Assembly: GCF_003112575.1 (NCBI RefSeq)
Contig: NZ_BEWC01000007.1
Span: 434,001-498,000 of the forward strand
DNA: 64,000 nucleotides
Source: Streptomyces ardesiacus
GTDB lineage: Bacteria; Actinomycetota; Actinomycetes; Streptomycetales; Streptomycetaceae
Reading direction: 5' to 3'
The notes below the pieces were generated by a model. It was not told where the DNA came from. It was given only the letters and a program-made list of their open reading frames with translations, and made no database searches. A program made the translations under genes and the position numbers. Shown in pieces: positions 15,887-23,993 of the stretch (position 1 is its first letter; the number at the start of each line of letters is the position of its first letter).

Positions 15887-16933
15887 ATGCGTGCACAGCG
15901 GCTGCGGACCGGTCTGAGGGGCTGGGGCGGTGTGGGGGCGATGGCCCTCGCTTGCGCCCTCGCGGTGCTGGCGGCCCTGCTCCTGCCGATGGTCCACTCG
16001 CACGGCGCGGACGGCGCCCGCCCGGACGACGGCGGCCGGGGCGCCGCCCACGGCAGCCGGGCGCGGGCCGCGCAGGAGTGCACCGACCCGGAGAAGCAGA
16101 CCCTCGCCCCCTCCGGCGACGACGGGCCCACCATCGACGAGATCCGTTCCCGCAAGGGCGGCAAGCGCAAGCTGGTCGTCGGCGTCGACCAGAACAGCTA
16201 CCGCTGGGGCTACCGCGATCCGAACAGCGGCGGCGACGCCCGGCTGGAGGGCTTCGACATCGACCTGGCGCACCGCATCGCCAAGGACGTCCTCGGCGAC
16301 GCGGACGCCGTGCAGTTCAAGGCGATCCCCACCGACCAGCGCATCCCCGCGATCCAGGACGGCCGGGTCGACATGGTGGTCCGCACGATGACCATCAACT
16401 GCGACCGGCTCCAGGACGTCGCCTTCTCCGCGCCCTACTTCCGCACCGGCCAGCAGGTCCTGGCGCCCAAGTCCTCGAAGATCACCGGGTACGACCGCAG
16501 CCTGGCCGGCACGGAGATCTGCACGGCGGCGGGTTCGACGGCGCTGAGCACGCTGGAGCAGGACCAGAAGGACGGGAAGCTGCCCGAGGGCGTCGACCTG
16601 CGCACCACCGTGCCCAACCAACTGGACTGCCTGGTACGGCTCCAGCTCGGCGAGGTCGACGCGGTCGTCACCGACGGCGCCCTCGCCGCCAGCCAGGCCG
16701 CGCAGGACCCGACGGTCGAGCTGAAGGGCGACGCCTTCACCACCGAGTACTACGGCGTGGCGATGAAGAAGGACGCCGACGATCTGGTACGCCGGGTCAA
16801 CCGGGTCCTCGAGCAGTGGCGCGCGGACCGGGCCGGGGGCTGGCAGCACTCGTACGACCGGTGGCTGTCGGAGACCATGGACGACGCGGCGAAGTCGCTG
16901 CCGCCGACCCCGCAGTACCTGCGCGGGAGCTGA
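15887..16933 (+). CDS. glnH: GlnH-like amino-acid-binding protein
   Basis: A family 3 solute-binding protein of 348 residues, expected outside the membrane. AAAGGGGG lies 7 bases before the ATG at 15887, which decides the start. The binding core has KLVVGVDQNSYRWGYRDPN, LEGFDIDLAHRIAKDV, the ligand-contact strand IPAIQDGRVDMVVRTMTINC and VAFSAPYFRTGQQVL. In mycobacteria the equivalent lipoprotein senses aspartate/glutamate and signals through GlnX to PknG. Here the N-terminus (helix about 15-37) lacks a clear lipobox: ALAC at 20-23 is followed by more hydrophobic residues. It may therefore be held by an uncleaved helix. No permease or ATPase is near, so a sensory role is more likely than transport. 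Confidence 0.82.
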   Translation: MRAQRLRTGLRGWGGVGAMALACALAVLAALLLPMVHSHGADGARPDDGGRGAAHGSRARAAQECTDPEKQTLAPSGDDGPTIDEIRSRKGGKRKLVVGVDQNSYRWGYRDPNSGGDARLEGFDIDLAHRIAKDVLGDADAVQFKAIPTDQRIPAIQDGRVDMVVRTMTINCDRLQDVAFSAPYFRTGQQVLAPKSSKITGYDRSLAGTEICTAAGSTALSTLEQDQKDGKLPEGVDLRTTVPNQLDCLVRLQLGEVDAVVTDGALAASQAAQDPTVELKGDAFTTEYYGVAMKKDADDLVRRVNRVLEQWRADRAGGWQHSYDRWLSETMDDAAKSLPPTPQYLRGS

Positions 16934-17001
16934 CCGGCGGGGCGGCGCAGGCGACGAGGGAACACACGCACAGGCAAGTCCGCTACGGCGAGAGGTGATC
17001 G

Positions 17002-18330
17002 ATGGGCGACACGGGACCCACCGGGCCGGTGATGGACCGGGACGAGGTGGACCGTGCGCTGGCGCGGCTCGGCGCGGAGCACGAGGCGATCGAGACCTCG
17101 CTCCTCGCCCTCCAGGACCACGCGGGCCGCAGACTCCTCGAGGGCGCCGAGCTGACCGGTGTCACCGCCGAACGCTGGTCGGCCGCGGAGGCGTCGATCA
17201 CGCTGCTGTGGGCCTACTTCGACGCGTACACGGGCGCGTTGCGCACCGCCCGGGAGATCCGTTCCCGGCGGCGCTGGTCCAGCCGCGAGGACCTGGTGGA
17301 GCTGACGGAGCTGCTGCGCGGCGAGGCCGTCACGGTGGCCGGTTCGGCCGCGGCCACCGCGCCCGCGCCGGACGGCCGTCCGGGCCGGCTCAGCGAGCGG
17401 TACACGCTGGCGTCGCTGGTGGAGCGGATGAACCAGCTCTACGCGACCTCCCTGGACATGGTGGTCGCCGCCGACGCGGTGTGGTCGGCGCTGCCCGCCC
17501 GGATCGATTTACTCGCCGCCGAGCTGCGGCGCACCCGCGAGCTGGCGCACTCCGTGGGCGTGCGCCCCGGTGAGCACCCGGCCGGGGACGACCTGGAGCG
17601 GATCACCCGCACCCTGACCCGGCTGCGCGAGCAGGTGGTGTCCGACCCGCTGGCCTTCTGGACGCCCGCGCAGGGCAGTTCGGCACCGGGCGGCGGCCGC
17701 CCCGACACCACGGTGTACGACCGGGAGGCGCGGGCGCTGGAGGAGGTGCGCCGGGAGATCGAGGCGGTGCTGGCCGTGCGCCAGGACGCGGAGCAGCGGA
17801 TCGTGCGGCTGCGGGACGTGCTCTCGCGCGCGGACCGCACGCTGGCCGAGGCGCGCACCGCGCGCGGCGAGGTCCTGGCGAAGATCGCCGCGACGGAGGT
17901 GCCGGTGGTGGGCGGGCCGCCGATCGTGCTGCAGGAGCAGCTCGCGGCGGCCGCCGAGTACCGCAGGCACGCGCAGTGGCACCGCCTGTCGCCGCTCCTG
18001 GAGTCCCTGGAGGAGAAGGCGGAGGACGAACTGCTGCGCGCCCGCGAGTCGTTGACGGCGGTCACCGCTCCGCTCGCGGTCCGCGCCGAGCTGCGCGGCC
18101 GGCTGGACGCGTACAAGGCGAAGATGGCCCGGCTCGGGCACGCCGAGGACCCGGAGCTGGCCGAGAAGTACGAGAAGGCGCGCCGCATGCTGTGGAGCGC
18201 GCCCTGCGACCTGCGCGTCGCCGAGCAGGCCGTGCTCCGCTACCAGCGGGCGGCGGCCGAACTCCTCGCCACCGCCCCGCGCGTGCCCGGCCAGGCCGGA
18301 CCGGTGGACCGGACGGGGCCCGGCGCATGA
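17002..18330 (+). CDS. Predicted coiled-coil protein of the pknG group, with a TTA codon
   Basis: A 442-residue soluble protein that is almost entirely helical, rich in Glu, Arg, Leu and Ala. Coiled-coil stretches are likely at about 10-60 (DEVDRALARLGAEHEAIETS) and 235-300 (EARALEEVRREIEAVLAVRQ). I recognise no enzyme motif or named family. The start has GAGAGGTG upstream. Codon 170 (17509-17511) is TTA, read by the bldA tRNA. It is the only in-frame TTA I found in the window, so full-length product should depend on bldA. It lies between the GlnH-like gene (68-base gap) and the kinase gene (22-base gap). Confidence 0.8.
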   Translation: MGDTGPTGPVMDRDEVDRALARLGAEHEAIETSLLALQDHAGRRLLEGAELTGVTAERWSAAEASITLLWAYFDAYTGALRTAREIRSRRRWSSREDLVELTELLRGEAVTVAGSAAATAPAPDGRPGRLSERYTLASLVERMNQLYATSLDMVVAADAVWSALPARIDLLAAELRRTRELAHSVGVRPGEHPAGDDLERITRTLTRLREQVVSDPLAFWTPAQGSSAPGGGRPDTTVYDREARALEEVRREIEAVLAVRQDAEQRIVRLRDVLSRADRTLAEARTARGEVLAKIAATEVPVVGGPPIVLQEQLAAAAEYRRHAQWHRLSPLLESLEEKAEDELLRARESLTAVTAPLAVRAELRGRLDAYKAKMARLGHAEDPELAEKYEKARRMLWSAPCDLRVAEQAVLRYQRAAAELLATAPRVPGQAGPVDRTGPGA

Positions 18331-18352
18331 GCGAGAAGGGGGAGGCAGCGGC

Positions 18353-21070
18353 ATGAGTGAGGCAGGGCGGACGTGTCAGCGTCCCGGCTGCGGCGGGACC
18401 TACGAGGACATGGGCGGCGGCGAGCTGTACTGCGACACGTGCGGTCTCGCGCCGGTCGTCGCGGCGGGCGGCGCGCTCGGCTCCACGCCGACCGGCGTCA
18501 CCGGCGGCGGGGCCCGGGGCTCGCGCGGCTCGTCGGGCAGCGGCGGTTCCCGCTCCGGCGCCCGCGGTTCGCGTACGTCCTCGCAGTCGTCGAAGTCCCG
18601 GCGCTCGGTGTCGGGCCGGCTCTCGCGCGCCGTCTCGGGCCGCTCCACGGGGCGTTCGGTGTCGGTGCGCAGCTCGGGTTCGGGCGCCGGTTCCACCGGG
18701 CGCGGGCGGCTGGGCGCCGGGCTGGTCGAGGTGCCGGGGGTGCCGCGGCCCGACCCGCGCGAGATGGTCATGGAGCGCCCCGAGGTGCCCGAGCGCAAGC
18801 GGTTCTGCTCGCGCTCCGACTGCGGGGCGCCGGTCGGCCGGGCGCGCGGCGAGCGGCCGGGCCGCACCGAGGGCTTCTGCACCAAGTGCGGCCACCCGTA
18901 CTCGTTCGTGCCCAAGCTCAAGGCGGGGGACGTGGTGCACGGCCAGTACGAGGTCGTGGGCTGCCTCGCACACGGCGGCCTGGGCTGGATCTACCTAGCT
19001 GTGGACAAGGCCGTCTCCGACCGCTGGGTGGTCCTCAAGGGCCTGCTGGACACCGGCGACCAGGACGCGATGGCGGCGGCGATCTCCGAGCGGCGCTTCC
19101 TCGCGGAGATCGAGCACGCCAACATCGTGCGGATCTACAACTTCGTCGAGCACCTGGACCAGCGCACCGGGTCCCTCGACGGCTACATCGTCATGGAGTA
19201 CGTCGGCGGCAAGTCGCTCAAGGAGATCGCCAACGCCCGCCGCTCCCCCGAGGGCAGACGCGACCCGCTGCCGGTGGAGCAGGCCTGCGCGTACGGCATC
19301 GAGGCGCTGGAGGCGCTCGGCCACCTGCACAGCCGCAAGCTGCTGTACTGCGACTTCAAAGTCGACAACGCCATCCAGACCGAGGACCAGCTCAAGCTCA
19401 TAGACATGGGCGCGGTCCGCCGCATGGACGACGAGGAGTCGGCCATCTACGGCACGGTGGGCTACCAGGCCCCCGAGGTCGCCGAGGCCGGCCCGTCGGT
19501 GGCGTCCGACCTGTACACGGTGGGGCGCACGCTGGCCGTGCTGACCTTCGACTTCCAGGGCTACACCACGGTCTACGCGGACAGCCTGCCGGACCCGGAC
19601 AACATCGACGTCTTCCGCCGGTACGAGTCGTTCTACCGGCTGCTGGTGCGGGCCACCGACCCCGACCCCGCCCGCAGGTTCGCCTCCGCGCAGGAGATGG
19701 CCGAGCAGTTGACGGGTGTGCTGCGCGAGGTGGTCTCGCTCCAGACGGGCCGGGCCAGGCCCGCCGTCTCCACGCTGTTCGGGCCCGAGGTGCGGGTGAC
19801 GGACACGGAGCTGTTCCCGCGCCTGGACGGCGAGGTGTCGCGGCTGGGGGCCAGGGCGGTGCGCGGGCGTGGCCGCCGGGGCGGCTCCGGGGCGGCGCGC
19901 GCGGCCGGTCCGGCCCCCTCGCCCGCGCTGCCGGGCGGGACCGTTCCCGCCGTGGGCGCGCCGGGCGGGACCGTCGCGCACGCCCCGCCGGCCGGCGCCG
20001 GGGGACCGGGGGGCGCGCCGGGGGGCGCGAGCGCGTCGCTGCCGGACGCCGTGAGCGCCGTCGGCGGTCTCGACACCGGGGCCTCCGGCCTGGTCAAGGC
20101 GGCCGACGCGCCCACCGCCACGCTCGCGCTGCCGGTCCCCCGGGTCGACGCCGCGGACCCCAACGCGGGCTTCCTGGCGGGCCTGATGGCGTCCGCGCCG
20201 GCCGAGCTGCTGACCGCGCTGGCCGCCGCGCCGGCGCCGTCGGCCGAGACGCGGCTGCGGGAGATCCGGGCCCGGCTGGAGAGCGGTGACGCGTCCGGCG
20301 CGCTGGAGGTCCTGGGCGCCCTGGAGGGCGAGCGCCCCGACGACTGGCGGGTGGTCTGGTACCGCGGTCTGGCCTCGCTGGTGACGGGTGCCCACGAGGA
20401 CGCCGCGCTGGCCTTCGACGCGGTCTACGACGCCTTCCCGGGCGAGATCGCGCCCAAGCTGGCGCTGGGCCTGTGCGCGGAGGTGCTGGGGCAGCTCGAC
20501 AACGCCGCCGAGTACTACCGGCTGGTGTGGTCCTCCGACCCCAGCCATGTCAGCGCGGCCTTCGGTCTGGCCCGGGTCCAGTTGGCCGGGGGCGACCGGA
20601 CGGGTGCCGTACGGACGTTGGAGTCGGTGCCGGAGTCGTCCATCCACTACACCGGGGCGCGCGTGGCGGCCGTGCGGGCGCGGCTGCGGCAGCGCACCGC
20701 CGCCGCGGGCGACCTGGGGTTCCTGGACGATCTGGTCGCCGCCGCGCGGCAGGTGGAGGCGCTGGACGTGTACGGTCTGGACCCGGCGCGGCGCGAGCAG
20801 CTGTCGGCCGAGGTCCTCGGTTGCGCGCTGGACTGGGTACTCTCCGGAGGTCGGGGTTCCGTCCCTCCCCCGCTCTCGGCTCCGCCCGAGCGGGGAGACC
20901 CCCGTGCCGCCGGGGGACGGACGCTGCTCGGCAGTGCCCTCGACGAACGCGGCCTGCGCTTCGGCCTGGAGCGTTCGTACCGCACGCTGGCCCGGCTGGC
21001 GCGAGGCGGCGAGGAGAGGATCGACCTGGTGGAACGTGCCAATCGTTACCGCCCCCGGACGTGGGTGTAG
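18353..21070 (+). CDS. pknG: PknG-like serine/threonine protein kinase with zinc knuckles and TPR region
   Basis: A cytosolic kinase of 905 residues, longer than M. tuberculosis PknG (750). Order: first cysteine knuckle (C8, C13, C27, C30), a Ser/Gly/Arg-rich linker, a second knuckle (C152, C157, C176, C179), kinase domain about 200-455, a Pro/Gly/Ala linker, then TPR-like helices from about 620. Kinase motifs are GCLAHGGLGWIYLA (P-loop), VVLKG with the Lys at 229, YCDFKVDN with catalytic Asp 334 and Lys 336, and DMG instead of DFG. The rubredoxin-like knuckle plus TPRs are PknG hallmarks; in mycobacteria PknG controls glutamate metabolism through an FHA protein. Residues about 837-856 (PPPLSAPPERGD) are encoded by a hairpin-forming insert inside the TPR part. 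Confidence 0.9.
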   Translation: MSEAGRTCQRPGCGGTYEDMGGGELYCDTCGLAPVVAAGGALGSTPTGVTGGGARGSRGSSGSGGSRSGARGSRTSSQSSKSRRSVSGRLSRAVSGRSTGRSVSVRSSGSGAGSTGRGRLGAGLVEVPGVPRPDPREMVMERPEVPERKRFCSRSDCGAPVGRARGERPGRTEGFCTKCGHPYSFVPKLKAGDVVHGQYEVVGCLAHGGLGWIYLAVDKAVSDRWVVLKGLLDTGDQDAMAAAISERRFLAEIEHANIVRIYNFVEHLDQRTGSLDGYIVMEYVGGKSLKEIANARRSPEGRRDPLPVEQACAYGIEALEALGHLHSRKLLYCDFKVDNAIQTEDQLKLIDMGAVRRMDDEESAIYGTVGYQAPEVAEAGPSVASDLYTVGRTLAVLTFDFQGYTTVYADSLPDPDNIDVFRRYESFYRLLVRATDPDPARRFASAQEMAEQLTGVLREVVSLQTGRARPAVSTLFGPEVRVTDTELFPRLDGEVSRLGARAVRGRGRRGGSGAARAAGPAPSPALPGGTVPAVGAPGGTVAHAPPAGAGGPGGAPGGASASLPDAVSAVGGLDTGASGLVKAADAPTATLALPVPRVDAADPNAGFLAGLMASAPAELLTALAAAPAPSAETRLREIRARLESGDASGALEVLGALEGERPDDWRVVWYRGLASLVTGAHEDAALAFDAVYDAFPGEIAPKLALGLCAEVLGQLDNAAEYYRLVWSSDPSHVSAAFGLARVQLAGGDRTGAVRTLESVPESSIHYTGARVAAVRARLRQRTAAAGDLGFLDDLVAAARQVEALDVYGLDPARREQLSAEVLGCALDWVLSGGRGSVPPPLSAPPERGDPRAAGGRTLLGSALDERGLRFGLERSYRTLARLARGGEERIDLVERANRYRPRTWV
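20864..20900. repeat. Short GC-rich hairpin element inside pknG
   Basis: CCTCCCCCGCTCTCGGCTCC is followed by GCCCGAGCGGGGAGACC, forming an imperfect hairpin. It codes for a Pro-rich interruption in the TPR region. About 24 of 27 bases match the reverse complement of the element at 23554-23583 in the vWA gene. Confidence 0.55.
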
Positions 21071-21073
21071 TTG

Positions 21074-22453
21074 ATGTCGCAGATGCCCCAGCAGGCCGCC
21101 GTGCCGAAGTGCCCGAGCTGCGAGGAGCCCCTCGAGTCGGGTGACCGTTTCTGTGGTGCGTGCGGATACGACCTGTCCGTCGTGCCCGCACGGCCCGAGG
21201 ACAGCCCGACGCTCGCCGTCAACGGCGCGGTGCCCGCGCCGGACGGCGTGGACTGGCCGGTGGCCCGGGACTCGGACGGCCACGGCCACCCCGCCCCGGC
21301 GCACGCGGCGGCCGAAGTCCCCGGCACCGACTCGGGCGGCTCCCCGCTGCCGCCGCCCCCGCCCGCCCCGCCGGCGGCTCCGGCGGCCGGCACGGAGTCC
21401 CCCGCGCCCGGCGTGCGCCTCGACCGGCCGGACGAGCCCGACGAGTACCCCTTGCAGGCGCCCGACCCGCGGCTGACGGCGGAAGGGGCCCCGGCACCCG
21501 TTCCCGCGCAGCCCCGGCCCGCCGGGCCCGCCCCTGCCGAGAAGGTGTGCGTGGCCTGCCGCGCGGGCCGGGTCGACGACGACGGCTACTGCGAGAACTG
21601 CGGGCACGCCCAGCCCCGCGAACGCGACCACATGGAGCAGGAGTCGGGGCCCGTCGCCGCCGTCAGCGACCGCGGCCTGCGCCACCACCGCAACGAGGAC
21701 GCCTTCTCGGTGGGCTGCACCGTGCTGCCCGACGGCGCCCCGGCCTCCGTGGCGATCGTCTGCGACGGCGTCTCCTCGGCGACCCGCCCCGACGACGCCT
21801 CCCTCGCCGCGTCCCGGGCGGCCGGCGAGTCGCTGCTCGGCGCCCTGCCGCGCGGCACGCACCCGCAGCAGGCCATGCACGACGCCATCCTCGCCGCCGC
21901 GCAGGCCGTCAACGCGCTGGCCGACGAGCCCGCCACCGCCCGCGAGCAGGCCCCGCACCAGAACGCGCCCGCCTGCACCCTGGTCGGCGCCGTGGTCACC
22001 GCCGGCCTCCTCGTCGTCGGCTGGGTCGGCGACAGCCGCGTCTACTGGGTGCCCGCCGACCGCTCCGCCCCGCCCGCCCGGCTCACCGAGGACGACTCGT
22101 GGGCCGCGCAGATGGTCGCGGCCGGCCTGATGAACGAGGCCGAGGCGTACGCCGACGAGCGCGCCCACGCGATCACCGGATGGCTGGGCGCCGACGCCTA
22201 CGAACTGGAGCCGCACACCGCGTCGTTCAAGCCGGACCGCGCCGGTGTGGTCGTGGTCTGCACGGACGGCCTGTGGAACTACGCGGAGTCGGCGCAGGAG
22301 ATGGCCGACGCCGTGCCCCTGGACGCCGCCGCACGCCCGCTGCACAGCGCCCGCGTTCTGGTCGGTCACGCCCTGGACGGCGGGGGCCACGACAACGTAA
22401 CAGTGGCCCTCCTGCCGTTCCCGGCCCCGCCGCAGGGGGCAGGATCGGCCTGA
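21074..22453 (+). CDS. PP2C-type protein phosphatase with two zinc ribbons
   Basis: A soluble metal-dependent Ser/Thr phosphatase of 459 residues. Zinc ribbon 1 is CPSCEEPLESGDRFCGACGYD (about 13-30), ribbon 2 is CVACRAGRVDDDGYCENCGH (about 159-178). A proline-rich linker joins them. The PP2C domain carries VSDRGLRHHRNEDAF, IVCDGVSS with the metal Asp, GWVGDSRVYWV, VVCTDGLWNY and GGHDNVTVALL, so all metal-binding Asp positions are present. It starts 3 bases after the pknG stop; a TTG at 21071 is an alternative start. It is the natural counterpart of the kinase, removing phosphates from the same targets. Confidence 0.88.
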   Translation: MSQMPQQAAVPKCPSCEEPLESGDRFCGACGYDLSVVPARPEDSPTLAVNGAVPAPDGVDWPVARDSDGHGHPAPAHAAAEVPGTDSGGSPLPPPPPAPPAAPAAGTESPAPGVRLDRPDEPDEYPLQAPDPRLTAEGAPAPVPAQPRPAGPAPAEKVCVACRAGRVDDDGYCENCGHAQPRERDHMEQESGPVAAVSDRGLRHHRNEDAFSVGCTVLPDGAPASVAIVCDGVSSATRPDDASLAASRAAGESLLGALPRGTHPQQAMHDAILAAAQAVNALADEPATAREQAPHQNAPACTLVGAVVTAGLLVVGWVGDSRVYWVPADRSAPPARLTEDDSWAAQMVAAGLMNEAEAYADERAHAITGWLGADAYELEPHTASFKPDRAGVVVVCTDGLWNYAESAQEMADAVPLDAAARPLHSARVLVGHALDGGGHDNVTVALLPFPAPPQGAGSA

Positions 22454-22564
22454 GGCCCCGCACGGGCACGGGTCGGGGGGCCTCGCGGACCGCAGGGGGC
22501 GGTCCGCGCCGACGACAGCCAGGGCCCCCGTCGCCGGGGGACGTGGAGGGGGATGCGATCCGGC

Positions 22565-23947
22565 ATGGCCAATTTCTCGAAGTCGAACGTGCCGCAGTTC
22601 GCGGTGGACGTCTACCAGAACGAGTACCTGCCCGAGGGCGGCCGCGAGGTCAACGCCATCGTCACGGTCACCGCCACCGGCGGCGGCACGATCGGGAGCG
22701 CGGTCGCCGCGCCGCACCTGTACTCGCCCGGCCAGGGCCCGTCCGCGGCCGTGGCGCTGATGGTCGACTGCTCGGGCTCGATGGACTACCCGCCGACCAA
22801 GATGCGCAACGCCCGCGACGCCACGTCCGCGGCGGTCGACACCCTGCGCGACGGTGTCCACTTCACGGTCGTGGCCGGCACCCACGTGGCCAAGGAGGTC
22901 TACCCCGGCGGCGGCCGGCTCGCGGTCGCCGACGCCACCACCCGGGCGCAGGCCAAGCGGGCGCTGCGCGGCCTCGGTGCGGGCGGCGGCACCGCCATCG
23001 GCACCTGGCTGCGGCTGGCCGACCGGCTGCTGTCCACCGCGGACGTCGCCATCCGGCACGGCATCCTGCTCACCGACGGCCGCAACGAGCACGAGTCGCC
23101 CGAGGACCTCAGGGCGGCCCTTGACGCCTGCGCCGGGCGTTTCACCTGCGACGCCCGTGGCGTGGGCACCGACTGGGAAGTGAAAGAAGTCACAGGGATC
23201 GCCTCCGCCCTGCTCGGTACCGCCGACATCGTGGCCGATCCGGCGGGCCTGGCCGCCGACTTCACGCGGATGATGGAGACGGCCATGGGCAAGGAGGTCG
23301 CGGACGTCGCGCTGCGCCTGTGGACCCCGGTCGGCACCACCGTGAGGTTCGTCAAGCAGGTCGCGCCGACGGTCGAGGAGCTGACCGGCCGCCGTACCGA
23401 GGCGGGCCCGCGGGCCGGTGACTACCCCACCGGCTCCTGGGGCGACGAGTCCCGCGACTACCACGTCTGCGTGGAGGTACCGCCCGCCGGCCTCGGCCAG
23501 GAGATGCTCGCCGCCCGCGTCTCCCTGGTCGTCCCCGAGCCCGGGGGCGCCTCCGGCCCGAGCGGAGCGGAGAGCGGGGGAGGCGGCGTGCGGAACCTGG
23601 GCGCGCAGGGACTCGTACGCGCCGTGTGGACGGACGACATGGCCGCCTCCACGTCCATCAACCCCCAAGTCGCCCACTACACCGGGCAGGCCGAACTGGC
23701 ACAAGTCATCCAGCAGGGGCTGGATCTGCGCAAAGCGGGAGACATCGACGGCGCAACGGCCAAACTGGGCCGTGCGGTTCAGCTCGCGGGAGCCTCCGGA
23801 AACGCCGATACGGCGAAACTGCTTTCGAAGGTGGTGGACGTAGTGGACGCGGCGGCAGGTACTGTGCGACTGAAAGCGAAGGTCGAGGAGGCCGACGAGA
23901 TGACTCTCGAGACCCGGTCGACAAAGACTGTTCGTGTAAAGAAGTGA
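22565..23947 (+). CDS. von Willebrand factor A domain protein
   Basis: A cytosolic 460-residue protein whose vWA fold occupies about 60-230. The metal-ion site is complete: ALMVDCSGSMDYPP (DxSxS), the Thr in LGAGGGTAIGTWLRLADRL and LTDGRNEHE. A beta-rich region and a C-terminal helical hairpin (QVIQQGLDLRKAGDIDGATA) follow. The ATG at 22565 gives MANFSKSNVPQF, the usual start; an ATG at 22553 sits directly on the GGAGGGGG site and would add four residues. Residues about 330-340 (GASGPSGAESGGGG) are encoded by a short mobile-looking element. The partner is unknown; vWA domains bind proteins, here likely other members of the pknG group. Confidence 0.85.
   Translation: MANFSKSNVPQFAVDVYQNEYLPEGGREVNAIVTVTATGGGTIGSAVAAPHLYSPGQGPSAAVALMVDCSGSMDYPPTKMRNARDATSAAVDTLRDGVHFTVVAGTHVAKEVYPGGGRLAVADATTRAQAKRALRGLGAGGGTAIGTWLRLADRLLSTADVAIRHGILLTDGRNEHESPEDLRAALDACAGRFTCDARGVGTDWEVKEVTGIASALLGTADIVADPAGLAADFTRMMETAMGKEVADVALRLWTPVGTTVRFVKQVAPTVEELTGRRTEAGPRAGDYPTGSWGDESRDYHVCVEVPPAGLGQEMLAARVSLVVPEPGGASGPSGAESGGGGVRNLGAQGLVRAVWTDDMAASTSINPQVAHYTGQAELAQVIQQGLDLRKAGDIDGATAKLGRAVQLAGASGNADTAKLLSKVVDVVDAAAGTVRLKAKVEEADEMTLETRSTKTVRVKK
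23554..23583. repeat. Short GC-rich element inside the vWA gene
   Basis: CGGCCCGAGCGGAGCGGAGA continues as GCGGGGGAGG. Its reverse complement resembles the pknG element at 20864-20892. It encodes a Gly/Ser-rich interruption between the beta-rich region and the C-terminal helices, and keeps the frame. Confidence 0.55.
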
Positions 23948-23993
23948 CGCACAACAACCGCGCGACACGCCCGCAAGAGAGGGAAGCTCCGAC

